From Effrenium voratum (lineage: Eukaryota; Sar; Dinophyceae; Suessiales; Symbiodiniaceae), in the NCBI GenBank assembly GCA_963377175.1, contig CAUJNA010001513.1:704548-768547 (forward strand): a stretch of 64,000 nucleotides of DNA, read 5' to 3'. The notes under the pieces are model-generated. The model was not told the origin of the DNA, did no database searches, and worked only from the letters and a program-made list of their open reading frames with translations. The position numbers were made by a program, and so were the translations under genes. Below are positions 23,327 to 35,208 of this stretch, one piece after another. How positions within the stretch are numbered: position 1 is the first letter of the stretch; every line of letters begins with the position of its first letter.

Positions 23327-26300
23327 TAGATAGATAGATACATACATAGATAGATAGATAGATAGATTAGATAGATTGGATAGATTCGATAGACTAGATA
23401 GATTAGATAGATTGGATAGATTAGATAGATTAGATAGATTGGAGAGATTAGATAGAATAGATAGAATAGATAGAATAGATAGAATAGATAGAATAGAATA
23501 GAATAGAATAGAAGAGAACATACCATAATAGAATGAATAGATAGATAGATAGATAGATAGATAGATGGATAGATAGATAGGTAGGTAGGTAGCTAGATAT
23601 ATCGATAGAAAAACATATGGATTAGCTACATAAATACATAGATACATAGATAGATAGATAGATGGATGGATGGATGGATAGATAGATAGATCGACGGAGA
23701 AGTGAATAGATGAACAAATGCAAAGATTTCACAAACTGGTAGACAGCTAGACAGATAGATAGGTAGCTAAATAGATGTACAAATAGATGCATGGATGTCG
23801 GTTGGAGGAACTTGCCAATACGTCCAAGCACAGCTGCACGAATACCGCTGGCCTGAGTCTCGTAAAACTTGCACATCACCTGAACGACTATTGCAAAAAG
23901 CGCACGACTCATTTCAAACACCAAGCCACAGAAAGATGCTCTCTCCTCCTCCGTCCCAAAGTCACACTCGCGCAAAGCAGATATATTATGAGTGGACAGC
24001 ATGTATGCATGTATCAGCAACAAGCAGGCTCACTTTTTCTTCTTCTTCTCACCACACCCCTCAAAAAACATGTGCTAGCGTCGGCAAGCTTTCTGGAGCT
24101 ACGTACCTATTACTGCCAAATGGCTGTTTTAAAGCGGCCAGGGTCGTTGAAGCCCTTGCCGCCGCCGCCGCCGCCCTTGCCACCCCAGCCCCAGCCACCT
24201 TGGCTGCTCCCAATGCATCGACGTAGCGCACCATTACGAGTACCATTCCGCCACACAAGCACAATATATTGGAATCATTGGCTGATGCCCAAGCATCCAG
24301 GTGTTCAATTGAAGGCGAACAGGCAAGGCCAATCATCTTGCCAGTCAGGGTGAACTTCTATCTAGATCTGTGGGGCCCAGACGCTTGTTCGCCTGCCACC
24401 CCTCATGACACTGAATAATCTCCAAGGCACCCCATGAGTTCATCATCATGCTCATCATGCCCATCATGCCAGGCATGCCACCCTTCATGGGCATTCCCTT
24501 CCTTGGTCAGGGAGAGGTTGCATGTGAGGGGTTGGGGTAGGCTGAAATGGCTGAAACCTGTCCAATAGCCCTGTGCTGTTGGCAGCATAAAGGATGCCGC
24601 CAACACATCTCCAAGCGACAACAACCCGCCACTCAAAGACATCAACATAATTATTGCTTGGGCAAGACGGCAAACAACTGGGCATCAAAACCAGTGGTTC
24701 TAAGAGCGCCCTAAGATGGCTGCCATACATTTTGCGTTATAACTAAAAGAAAGGCAGGTAGCCATAGGTAGCCCTTTGATCCGTCATGGATACACACCTT
24801 GTGACTCTACCGGTTTCCAAAGTTGTGCCCAGGTGCCCCATAGCTTTGCCACCTCCACCTCCAGGCCTTTGAGCTCGAGGTGTGGCAAACACCACCGTCA
24901 CCGGGCTCGTGAGGTTCTGTGGCACGTTGCCTGACGCTTGAGCAAAGCCTCAACTTATTTTTCAGCCTGAGTCAAACCAAGAGACAGAAGCTCAGCTTTT
25001 CACTATCTCTGCGTAAATCTGCTACGCTTGCTGAATGTGTCACTGTAATCAAGGGATCCGAGAACAAGCAACTTTGTTCCGACACGGCACCGTTGACATT
25101 CTCGACGATCCACTTCGCATCATCAACGGTTTCCATGATGATGAAGGCTGCCTTTGCTGTCCTCAGCCACACACTTCAGCAGCTATAAAGACGCCTGCGG
25201 ATCGCAGGGACTCTGTCCAACGTCTGCGATGGACTGGCGCTGTGCCACATGCCAGCACTGTGGTAGACACAGCTGAATTTGCAGCTTGTTGAAACCTCAG
25301 TCCCAGGCTTGCCCGCAGCAACGGGGAGCGTCGTCACCTCCTTCACCTTGTTGGCCGTGTTATCCAGCAGCCGTGCGAATCTTGATTTGCGCTCCCATTA
25401 TGGCACGGCTGGAACGTATGCCAATTTGCAGCTGACACGTGCTGTCATTGTCATCTGAAACAACTCACCTGAAAAGACATCCCACATCCCATTCAGGTCA
25501 AGCAACTAAGAATCAGAATGAGCCTCAACTTTGGAAATTTGGAAAGGTCAACAAACTAGCAAAGGCACGAGTCAGGTCCTAGGGTGCTTCCCAAGCCCTG
25601 TCAGGAACCAACCGAGGCAGGCACTGTGCCGTACTGTGCAAAAATCTGCTTGCCATACTCGTTGGTACAATCCATTGGCAATCCGGTCCTGGGCGGAGGT
25701 TGGGTTGGGGGGTGTACACAACCTTTCCAAGCGCGTGCACGGACGCAAATGTCTGTGCGCACAAGTGGTCCGTGGGTTGTCAGGCGTGCGTGGCTAACGT
25801 ATTCTGGCCATCCCTGTTCCTGTTGAAAGAGGGCACACTGTGCACGCGGGAGAGTTACAAACCCAAACAAGCTTTAAACTGCAGGGTCAATTTCTTTCAA
25901 GTTTGAAAGCGGGCCTCCGTGCTTGCACATGCGATAATTAGGTCTGGGTTTGATTTCAGAAGAACAGGGAAGTGAGGAAGCCGGCAATGATGGCATCACC
26001 CATGATGCAAATGGTTTGTTCCTGATCGAGGCCCCCTCCCCTCATTCTTGCATGCTCCCCGCAGGCATCGCCCATAACAGGACAAGGAGGTTTTTCCAAA
26101 CGGCCTTCGCCTTAGAGTACCCTGCTAGTAGCATCAATTGTCAAGGGGAGACTCGCGCTTCGGTGCGGGCCCCGTGTCCGTTTTCAAATAGCATGTTTCT
26201 CGCAAAGTGCATCTCGTCCCGTACGCGCAGCAAAATCAGAGGTTGACAAGAGCATCACGTCAAAGACATCCATTCGCTTCTTTTTCAGGGTCCTTAACAT

Positions 26301-26993
26301 TCGGCTCACCACATGGGTGACGGACGTGGCTCCGGCTTCAGTGCGCTCAGTCAGTTGAAAAGCTCGCTGGTGGCTGGGAGATCTACAAGAAGCTTCTGAT
26401 GGCTGCCCGGATTGAAGTTTCTGCCAGCGGCATAAACACCCGAATACTTGCCTCGCATGTCAATGATCAATCAATCGAAGGAGCAATGGCACTACCGGCC
26501 AATGATGCATTTCCTAAGTAGCCATCTTGGCTTCTGTCCACACTTCCCTCAGTCTTCCTCAGCCCTCCTCTCATGGATTCATTTGATAAATCGACCCACC
26601 ATTTTGTTCCGTGAAACAATGTGCGCGAATTTGGCTCTTTGCACTCATCAAACTATCCATCGGAGCCTGGCCATTTCGTGACTCTCGTATTCGGCAGGAA
26701 TGGAGGTACATTTCGGGCATCTTAACATTCACAAACTAGTATCTTCATCAAGCCTCACTGCGGACTCATTTCATATTTCATCATGGTACTTCCCGACTAC
26801 TGCTCACAGGTCACACACTGTGAAATGCTTCCAAAGACTTTGCAAGCCAGTTTCTCCGTGTGTGTGTGTGTGCGCACTTCGAAAAGACAACTAGTGATTT
26901 CAGAGAAACCGTGATGCGCGTGGCGACTATCACAAGATGTTCCAAGCCAAGCGGCACAAAGAGAGTCTCGCTGGGTGGCGGTTCCGGCGCCAT
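19784..26993 (-). CDS. RRM + CCCH zinc-finger RNA-binding protein, ten exons recovered
   Basis: Exons in transcription order are 26993-26956, 25688-25625, 25346-25303, 25161-25091, 24930-24837, 24501-24431, 24198-24117, 21048-20931, 20058-19987 and 19863-19784 (TGA). Reading phase is continuous across eight of the nine joins. The start is ATG at 26993, preceded by an in-frame TGA. Residues 11-90 form an RNA recognition motif: RNP2-like LFVTGL, KQIFAQYG, RNP1-like KAAFIIME, DDAKWIVENVNG and NLTSPVTVVFATP. A GGGGGK linker, a Met-rich patch and a GGKG patch follow. Then come two CCCH fingers; the C-terminal one has C-x7-C-x5-C-x3-H spacing. The likely role is RNA binding, for example in splicing or mRNA control. 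Donors are GT, GC and GA, and every acceptor assigned is AG|G. The first finger lacks its leading Cys region, so one microexon in intron 7 was not found. Confidence 0.8.
20131..20900. other. Intron 8 of the RRM/CCCH gene
   Basis: The DNA between the finger-1 exon and the exon at 20058 starts with a GA donor at 20,930 and ends TTTAG|G at 20,059. It includes a short CA run near 20,608-20,625. No other feature was seen. Confidence 0.6.
21600..22150. repeat. Degenerate GC-rich array (TTCGTGGCAGG motif), copy 1
   Basis: Variants of TTCGTGGCAGGYGCAGCACT recur about every 60-70 bp, for example near 21,800, 21,850, 21,910, 21,955 and 22,060. Between them are GTTGCGCGTTGA-like words. The same motif family builds the array at 42.15-43.05 kb and its continuation at 56.40 kb. 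It lies in intron 7 of the RRM/CCCH gene. Confidence 0.65.
22150..23780. repeat. 1.6-kb AGAA / GATA simple-sequence tract
   Basis: The plus strand is A/G-rich with AGAAAGAAA and AAACAAA words to about 23.15 kb, then turns into GATA tetranucleotides (TAGATAGATAGA), with TAGATTAGAT and AGAATAGAT variants and a GGTAGGTAGG patch near 23,580. Minus-strand frames rich in Leu/Tyr/Ser/Ile are by-products. It follows directly on the GC-rich array, inside intron 7. Confidence 0.9.
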
Positions 26994-26999
26994 CGCTAG

Positions 27000-28820
27000 G
27001 AGTTGTTTTCACTTTTCAAGAAGCAAGATAAGTAAAATCATAAGGCCATGTAGTCTGCAGCTTGTCCGCAAGTATTGGATCATATATGTGAGCAAAGCTG
27101 ACAGCGAAACGCAATGAATCAGCAAATTGCAAGCTGGAGACCGGCAAACGGCAGTGAAGGCGTAGCGATTTCCTCTGTAACGCAACGCCTATCCCAATTC
27201 CACCAGCGCTGATGACAATTGGCTGTGGGTCAAAAAAGGGTACCCAAAATGGAACCAACGACTAAAACCTGCAGTCCTCTGGTGGTGTAATTTTGACCCA
27301 TACCCAATTGGTATCTCCGAGGCTGCAAATGAATTGCAGTACACTTTGGCGTGCTGCAAGCTCTACAGCAAACATTAACCACATAGAGTGAAGCTTCGAA
27401 CACTGTGTTCCCTGGCTACATCGTTGTACACTTTCCTCTTCAAACGATTAGCATCCCAGATGATGTCTGCATTCTGCTGCAGTGGCAAGCAGGGTACATT
27501 AAGCCTTGGGAACACGTGCACACGCATTGGGCCTTGAGCCGGTTGCGGTTAGCTTGTGGAAAAGCAAGTCTCGTGGGTCGCTTAGATCCAGCTGAAGTGA
27601 TGACTTGCCCTGGCTCACTTGGCGCGCATGGGCCGGGAGTCAGAAAGACCAAGCCTGATTCGGAGCGATTCTGACAAGTTTGTGAGGCAAACGGCCCGAA
27701 GAAATACGTGCGGAGTAGAGAGAGGTAGACCCTGCCACGCTCCCCTCGTCTATCTGGTTGGCCGAGGGCATCTGGAAATTTAGCCCTGACGTATTTAGCG
27801 ACAGCTACGGGGTCCAAGTGCCTGGGTTCCGGTGGGGATACTAGGACCTTATCGGCCTCACTCTGAAGGCTGGACCTTATTGGCCTCACTCTGAAGGCTG
27901 GCCTTGGAAATTTGGAGACCTGATTCGGCAGGTTTGTGCTTGGCTCACTCAAAGTGTGCAGTCCCGCACAAATGGATCAAGACAGGTGACAATCGGAAAC
28001 ACGAATTCTGTTTGGCAAGCCTGCCCAATGCCTGGATGATCTAACCTACTACAACTCGGAAGCTCAAGGTCCCGGTCCAAGCAATACGTTTGTTTAAGGC
28101 GTCACAAGCAAGGCTTTGGAGTCAAAAACACCTTGACAGGAAGTCGCTGGCTTTGCCTACACAATTTAAACATATTGCTGGTTAAGCATTATTTGAATAG
28201 GCTCTTGTTTGAAGGTTCCCTTGACAGTGAGAAGAACACAAGCTTCACAGATGGCTGTCTCATTGCCTGAACGGGGCTGGTTCAAACTCTCCCTTGACAC
28301 AACCCGACAAAGGTTTGACACCACTGTGGAAGAAAGGATGCAAACATCGAGGTACCTTGATTTAAACTGTCTGCCTAAAATATAAATCACCCTCAGGGAC
28401 TGCTTCCGTTTCAGCAAAGTGCGTTGAAATGCCCAACGCGAAATGCTCAACTAGCGGCTTACTTGTGCCCAACCACTGCGGCAAACACCACTCATGCACA
28501 TGTCTCAAGGCTGACAAAGCACCTGAATCTGGACTTATTCAGACATGTTTACACATCTAAAGTCTTCGCCCTTATGAGCTTGCGAATTATGGGGTACTGC
28601 AACTTCCTCTGGGTAGCGTCCTGATGTTACCTAGCCTACAGTTGTTTGAGATTAAAGCTTCACGGACAGGTCGGATGTCTTCAGCTGCTGAGTTCTTAAT
28701 AGCTCGCACCTAAATCTTCTGCCACCGGCTGAAGGTTGGCAGGGATTGATTGTCATAAGGAACCGGCACATTGCAATTTGAGGCATTGGATCAATTGTAC
28801 CATTGGAACGGGATGGCCTG
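27000..28820. other. Intergenic stretch between two minus-strand genes
   Basis: Separates the start of the RRM/CCCH gene from the stop of the next gene. It contains a 29-30-bp tandem doublet (GGCCTCACTCTGAAGGCTGG) at about 27,842-27,902 and one copy of a dispersed repeat (27,218-27,345). No exon was supported. Confidence 0.45.
27218..27345. repeat. Dispersed repeat pair, copy 1 (copy 2 at 30,142-30,290)
   Basis: GACAATTGGCTGTGGGTCAA, GGTACCCAAA.TG, CCTGCAGTCC and TTGACCCATACC.A.TTGG are found in the same order and spacing in 30,142-30,290, with substitutions and small indels. It is probably an old interspersed element. Confidence 0.5.
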
Positions 28821-28825
28821 ACAGC

Positions 28826-30577
28826 CTATGGGTGCCAGGCCTTCATGCCTTCGCTGAGTTCTCGCAGATCTTCCGCTACTAGCGCCTGAAAGCCACGAAT
28901 GCAGCCATGCAAAGCCTTCACTCACGCATCTGCACCTCTGACAAACTGTTTTAGCTTGCCGAGCTTAAAAGCTCCATCAGCATAGCTATATGGGTCTTGT
29001 TGTAGGGGACCCCCCCCCCAACCAGCTGGTTTTTCTTTGGGCTTCCCCTTCAAAACCTGCCAACTCAAAAAAAGACGAGCCGCCCATATCACCGACTCTC
29101 AGGTCACTGCTCATGGCTTTCCCGCGAGCCGCCGCGTGGAGTTTGTGGAGTTCGTGTTGTTCCTTGGCTTCGGGTGGCCCAGGCCGTGAATTCGACGGCT
29201 TGGCCGCCGGTTCGGACTGGGCTGAGGTTTGGGCTTTCAGGTTTACAAGTATAGCTCAGATCCAAACCGTGACGCACAGCATTGCTGAAATTGGTACAGC
29301 GCATTCTGCAACCAACATGTTGACTCAACTGAAACACATGCCACATCTGTTCTACTGGAAGGCTAATCAAAGGACTTTCGTGGCCAAGAAGTTTCGCCCT
29401 CCACAAAGTGGAAACCAAAAGCCCCCCCCTGCCCTCCCGCAAAGACCCGAAGAGAGTGTTGCCATCCAAGAATTAGGGTTCTTGGGGCCCAATGTTCCGC
29501 CCGACCTTTTTTTAATAGCCAGCTTTGGGCTGGTCGCACACGCTTGCCTGCGGGCAATACCCATAACCCGAACCCGCCCAACGACCTGAGTTGGGTTCTC
29601 CATGCTCCGCTCTCTCCCTTTGTACAGGGCGCCATAGGATACATCCAAAAGCCTGCTCTACAAGGGGATCCTCTACATTATCTTCATTCAAAGCGTTCTA
29701 TTTGTTCATCAGTAAACCCTTCAAGGAATTTGTTGTAACATAAGCTCAGCCGCAGAAGATGGCACAAGCCGCAGGTCTTGGCACAATACGCCAGCGCTTC
29801 CACGGGCATGGCCTGACACCTTACGCCGCTGATAAGGCTCAGGAAGCCGTCCAAGGCATTCGCAGAGGGTCAAGCCAAATGATGCTCTGTGTAATGAAAA
29901 TACAGAAAAATACACATGCAGGCAAAATATAGGGGTACCTAGAGTGCACATATGTGATATCTGATCAACATCGAACGGACGCGTGGCAAAGCCAGCAGTC
30001 AAGTCCTCAGCACAGCCAGCCATGGATATTAGGCGCGAACAGAATTCCACATATGCCTGCGAGCAGCACTGCTAAGTTCAAAGCGTGCATTGCCCCCTTG
30101 CAAAAGACAAGGGTGATACAATGTACACCATGTTCTATCTGACAATCACTTGGCTGTGGGTGAAACATAGGTACCCAAATTGAATCCTGGCAACAAAGAC
30201 ACATGGACAACACCCGCGGTCCCGTGCGTGGTTTAAGTTCGACCCATACCGACTTGGTCACTGCCTGCAGTTCAGCCAGCAACTGCCCGCCGAGTTGCAA
30301 GCCATAACCTCGGGCATCCAAACAGTCGGCGATGAGCCCTATGCCGGGGATGTTCTGAACCGGCCAATCCTGCGAAATACGCAAATCTCTGCTTGAATTG
30401 CCAGTTCTTAACATGACCTGATAAACGGGGATCCATGTCCCGAGGGGTGGCTGTTTTTCCAAATGGCTAAGATCTGGGTTTGAGTCTATCTTTGGGGAGG
30501 ACATGGAACCCTGGACAAAACCGGACAAAACCGGGGGCCATGCTCTTGCCTGCTGCGCAATGTGTGTGCCACGTGTC

Positions 30578-30615
<38 letters not shown>

Positions 30616-30633
30616 CGTGTGTGGGTGGGTGGG

Positions 30634-30670
<37 letters not shown>

Positions 30671-31658
30671 GCGGTGGTTGTTTCTTGTTTGGTTGCTTTC
30701 TTGCTTGCTCGCTCGCTTAGTTTTGATGTCCTTTTTCTGATGTTCGTTCGTCCGTCCGTCTGCCTGTCTGCCTGCATCTGTTGTTTGTTTCACGGTTGCT
30801 TTTAGTGCTTGCTTGCTTGCTTGCTCGCTCGCGCGTCCTGCCGTCCCTCTTTCTGCCTGCCTCCCTCTGTTGGCCTTTTTTTATTTGGTTGATTAGTTGT
30901 TTGTTTGTACTTTGTGTTTATTGCTTGCTTGCTTGATGACTAGCTCGCTGGCTTGCTTGTTTCAGGTGTGTTAGTTTGACATAGTGTTTGTTTGCTCGTC
31001 CGTGGGTCCTTCTGTCCGTCTGCCTGTCTGCTTGCCTCTGCTTGTTTGTTTGTTTGTTTGTCTGTATGTCTGTTTCAAAGATTGCTTCAACTTGCCTGCT
31101 CGCTCGCTCGCTCGCTCTCTCGTTTTTGTTGATTTGATATACTGTTTTTTGTTCGTTCGTCCCTCCGTCCGTCCGTCTGCCTGCCCGTCTGCCCGCCTCT
31201 AGCTGTTGTTGTCTGTCGGTCTGTCTCTGTCTGTCTGCGTGTCTGTTTGTACATTTGCTTCATTGCTTGCTTGCTTGCTTGCTCGCTCACTTACTTGTTT
31301 TGGTGTTTGCTTGATACAATAGTGTGCTTTGTTCGTCTCGCCCGTCCGTCCATCCGTCCGTCTGCCTGCCTCGTTCTGGTTGTTTGCTTGTTTGCTCGTT
31401 GCTGTTTTTTTTGTTTGTTTGTTTGTTTGTTTGTGCTGTTTTGTTTTGCTTTGTTTTAGCTTGGTTGGGCTGCGTTGCTCGTTCGTTTATTTCTTTGTTT
31501 GTGTGTTTGTTCGTTTAGCACTTTGTCTTTGTTTGTGTTTGATTGTTGTTTGCAAGCTTTTTGCGTGTCTGCTTCTTGTTTGTTTAAGTGCTTGCTTGCT
31601 TGCTTGCCTGCGCGATTGCTTGATTGCTTGCTTGCTTGCTTGCTTGCTTGCTTTCTTT

Positions 31659-31720
<62 letters not shown>

Positions 31721-31722
31721 GA

Positions 31723-31776
<54 letters not shown>

Positions 31777-32483
31777 CTCTTGGAATGTGTTTTCTGTCAT
31801 TGTGTTGTTTTTTGTTCGTCTTCCTGTGAGCCTGTCTTTCTGTGTATTTCTCTGATTGCCTTTTGTTGCTTGCTTCTTGCTTTTTGTTTATTGCACACGT
31901 TCTCTCTTTTCTGATTTGTTAACTTTTTCGTGATGTCTTTCTTTCGGAATTGTACTTCTGTTTCTTTATTTCCCTCTTTATTGAGTGGTGCCTTTGTTTG
32001 TGTGTTTGTTTGTTTGTTTGTTTGCTTGTTTTTGTTTGTTTGTTTTTGTTTGTATGCTCGGGTGTGTGCATGGTGGTGTCGGTGTTCTGCGATGTTTGTT
32101 TGTCTGTGTGTGTGCCTTCGTCCGGAGTGTGGGCGTGGGTGCGCATTGTTGAGGGAGCCTTTTTTGGGGGTTTGGAAGGCTTGGGGCGGCCTGTAGAGAA
32201 ACCCAACATGAACATATTCACACATTCTGCGCACTCTGGGCTTTCCAACTCCGCGTAGGAGCCATAGCTGTCAACGTTTCTGGTGGAAGTTCGCGTCAAC
32301 GCAAATCCGGCCATAGGATTACGAGAGCGCCGTCGGGTTTGCGCATGTCGTCCACAGGCTTTGTGCCCGGCTGTGGCCTTGTGTTGAAGCCTTTTGCTCC
32401 TTGGACTTTGTGATATTTGTGAGCGAGCTTGCGCTGGCATTGGCAAGTCCGTACCTCATTATGTACAATATTTGTTCAGCCAT
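28826..32483 (-). CDS. Six-exon gene, 150-aa protein of unknown function
   Basis: Exons are 32483-32455, 32377-32323, 32266-32191, 29221-29057, 28995-28928 and 28885-28826, ending in TAG. Their summed length is exactly 151 codons and phase is kept at every join, which is the main support. The protein begins MAEQILYIMR and continues TKPVDDMRKPDG, YGSYAELESPECAECVNMF, a low-complexity PAAKPSNSRPGPPEAKEQ linker, a charged HELHKLHAAARGK helix, SSFFELADPYSYADGAFK and LRELSEGMKAWHP. No domain, signal peptide or membrane segment was recognised. Donors are GT for introns 1, 2 and 4 and GC for 3 and 5. The intron-2 boundary is ambiguous by one base. Intron 3 is about 3 kb and is filled mainly by TTGC/TTGT simple sequence. 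Confidence 0.62.
30142..30290. repeat. Dispersed repeat pair, copy 2
   Basis: Partner of 27,218-27,345. Shared words are GGCTGTGGGT, GGTACCCAAA, a GGTCC..TG patch and CGACCCATACC. This copy lies in intron 3 of the 150-aa gene. Confidence 0.5.
30575..32150. repeat. 1.5-kb TG / TTGC / TTGT / GTCC simple-sequence tract
   Basis: Starts with (GT)n at 30,580-30,612 and (GTGC)n to about 30,670, then a patchwork of TTGC, TCGC, GTCC, GTCT and TTTG tetranucleotides. An almost pure TTGC array of about 160 bp sits near 31,620-31,780. Open frames on both strands are artefacts of the tetranucleotide periodicity. It is contained in intron 3 of the 150-aa gene. Confidence 0.9.
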
Positions 32484-32517
32484 TAAGCCGATCAATTGTG
32501 TGTTTGCGTCAGAATTG

Positions 32518-33082
32518 TCAGCGACAAAACGCCCCAAAGGAAACAACAAGCCAAGAAGTCAACATGGCAACGCAAAGGTCCTCAGCATCAGCGCAGCCCT
32601 GGCATGAGACACGCTTTCTCGAATCTCTGGCCAAGCCGAAACCTTTCCTCCCCGTTTCCTGCGGTTGATGGATGAAATCCTGCACCAGCTCTGCCAACTG
32701 CCACAACTAAACAAACCTCATACCCCGCTCTCCCTTTTTAATGTTGTTGGCATTCACACAAGGTGGCGCAGGATTTCGGCCAATCCAACATGTTTGGAAG
32801 CCAGAGGCCCAAAAAACCCAATGCTAAATCGGGAGCAGGAGGGATTTTGACCGCCGGCTTGTTGGCTCAATGACATCAGGCCAAACATATCAAGCAACCA
32901 GACCCATCTCCCGCCTGGCAGGTGCGAGGGCACCACTCCGGTGCAGGGTCCTCACTGACTTCGGAGGAAAGCTCTGACTTTGAAAGGGAAGGGGCACAAA
33001 ACCAAAACCTTTCCAGGGAAACAACTCCTATCTGAACAGCGGATTTTTCCTCGTGGCTTCCTTTTAATCGATCGCCAAGCAT
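32518..33082 (-). CDS. Candidate small gene upstream of the 150-aa gene
   Basis: Four exon-like pieces are seen: MLGDRLKGSHEEKSAVQ from an ATG at 33082; ELSSEVSEDPAPE near 32,968-32,925; IGFFGPLASKHVGLAEILRH, about 32,820-32,764; and LAELVQDFIHQPQETGRK from about 32,705, open to a TGA at 32518. Joins two and three keep phase (GT donors; AG|C and AG|T acceptors). The first join is unclear and would need a GA donor. No family was recognised. The stop lies only 34 bp before the ATG of the next gene, leaving no AG in between, so either this 3' end or that start may be wrong. Confidence 0.35.
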
Positions 33083-35200
33083 GCTTTTGTTACGTGCCCG
33101 AAACGTGCTCTCATGTTCATGGACACATTTGCACGCAAAAACCCACACCGATACACACAAACACACAAACACAACAGCCACCCACGCACCCACACACGCA
33201 CACACACCTTTGTACACACAATCAGTCAGCGAGCGGCTATCACTTCGCAGCCGCAGCTTTCCGGGCACAGCCACGCAAGGCCCCGGAAGTCGGCAGAACC
33301 TGGGGAGAGGAGCCTGAGGCTCTTGCAATAAGTAGGGCACTGAGGCCTTTCTGCAATCGAGATGGATCCTCTGAAACCCCAGTGCTCCGTACCCCAGAGT
33401 GCCTTGTGCAAGTGCAGTTTGCTGCAAACTATCAACTATGCAAGCTAAAGCTGCAGCCTATCCCTGGCCGAGAACGGCTCGCAAGTCGAATCGTTTCCTT
33501 CGCTGCTCTGCTCCCATCTGAATCTGAATCTGACACCTGGTGGTACCCATGGTTCTGCTGCGAGCACATTAACAGGGCCAATTTCTCCGACCACCATGAT
33601 TCGAGATTACTTTCTCAGAACATAATCCCGTGCCGTGCGGGCAATCATGTTTGATTGGACCAGAAACTGTTTGCTAAAAGTATGCCAAACATTCATCCAA
33701 ACCAATTAAACTCTCTCACTTCATAAGAAACAAACCCAACCCCCCGGAATCTGTAAGTCAGCAAATGCCTTCCCTATGCTTGCCACCCACCCACCAGCCG
33801 CCTGCGCAATAGTCATACTGTAGAACTATCGGATCCTGGCTGTTGCCGCGGAGGCCTGCGCACATGTCCACGACTGCTGGAGGGTGCTACGGACGTTCAA
33901 GATTGAAAAAATCATCACCAAATTTGGCCAGGAACTCTGGCACCGCTTGACTTGGGGAAGCGGACTCTGTTTTTGTTGCCAGCCTCTTTCAGCATCACTT
34001 AAAGCACACGCAAGGAAGTTAGGCAGCAAGTCTTCGGTAAGGCAACTAGATATGGGCTAAACCCATAATGGCTCAGCGGAGCCGTTAGCACGACGCCCTC
34101 AGTGGGCCATTGTCGCGATCGAACATTGCAGCCCTTCAGCCATGATAACTCCCTCATGCTCTAAACATCGGACATTAAGGAAAGTCGTCTTTAGCCATCA
34201 ACCACGTTCAAGAAAAGCTTTGCCCTCGTGGAACCTGTGAAAGCTTCAGCCTGCCTGCTTGTGCCATGCTAGCTGCATGTTCTCGCTGGATTTATGACAC
34301 TACATTCTATCTTCGTCTAAAAGGCGACTGGCAAGCAGACCGGTGCGCCCTACGCTCTGGCAAGTACAGCGCCGCTAACATTGAACATATCTCTCTTCAC
34401 CTTGCCTCTGTGCAATGCAAGCTGACATTGCAACTTGTGCACTCTTGATTAAAAAAGGCTCCTGCAGGCCATTCAACTTGGGGTACTCTGTTGATACAAG
34501 CAGTCTGTCAATACTTCATGGTGTATGAGGTCTGACCACGAAACCCCTTAGCTTGGTTCTGTTGCTCCGTACACTTGTGCAACTATGTCGCATTGGAGTG
34601 TGCCTGCTGCACATGCAGGTAACACTAATCAAGTCAGTCATGTATAGGAAATTCGAGCAGGATGCCTTCACAAAGACGATGCCCATGGACCAAACACAAA
34701 ACAAGGGTTGGGCCTGCCATACTCAGGTCACAAAATGGTCAAGACAGCATCGACTGTCCTGAATTTGTTGGCTCGCATCCTGGAACACTGTGCAAAAAAC
34801 TCAATCATGTCGCACGTGAGTCTCAATCAAAACCCGGTACACAAACGGTGAACCCAGAACCATGTAAAGGATTAAGCAGGCGGCCGCAGCCATTTATGGT
34901 TGGGGTCGTCCCTTATTAACCTTCATCTACCCGGGTTTTGATTGTGGCTTACGTCCCACTAGTCACCACGATGCTTCGAGCTTGTACTATCCACACAAAC
35001 CCTTCTGATTCTGGCGCAATCCCGTGCATGCTAAACCTGGACTGCCCACTGCCTTCCAGTGCCCTCGCGGTCACGGCCTCGGCATCCTTCGCTGGTCATA
35101 TTCTGCACCCGTTCTTGAACCCACTGAGGAGCCTCTGTCCTGCACGTGTCTGTTGGGCGATGAGCCTGTCGTTTGGCTTCCACGACAGCCAGGGCGCATC
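33083..35200. other. Unassigned stretch
   Basis: Contains an AC-rich simple repeat near 33,140-33,225. Otherwise it shows no exon with acceptable borders. Confidence 0.35.
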
Positions 35201-35208
35201 GGAACTTG

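Noticed and set aside
22315..23647. Leu/Tyr/Ile/Ser-rich minus-strand frames that look like membrane proteins
   Set aside because: Products of AGAA and GATA tetranucleotides; apparent helices are the repeat translated.
23240..23760. Possible CRISPR-like regular repeats
   Set aside because: Period is 4 bp (GATA) without spacers; a microsatellite.
31329..31829. Leu/Ala/Cys-rich frame of 166 codons
   Set aside because: Translation of the TTGC array (LLACLLAC); inside an intron.
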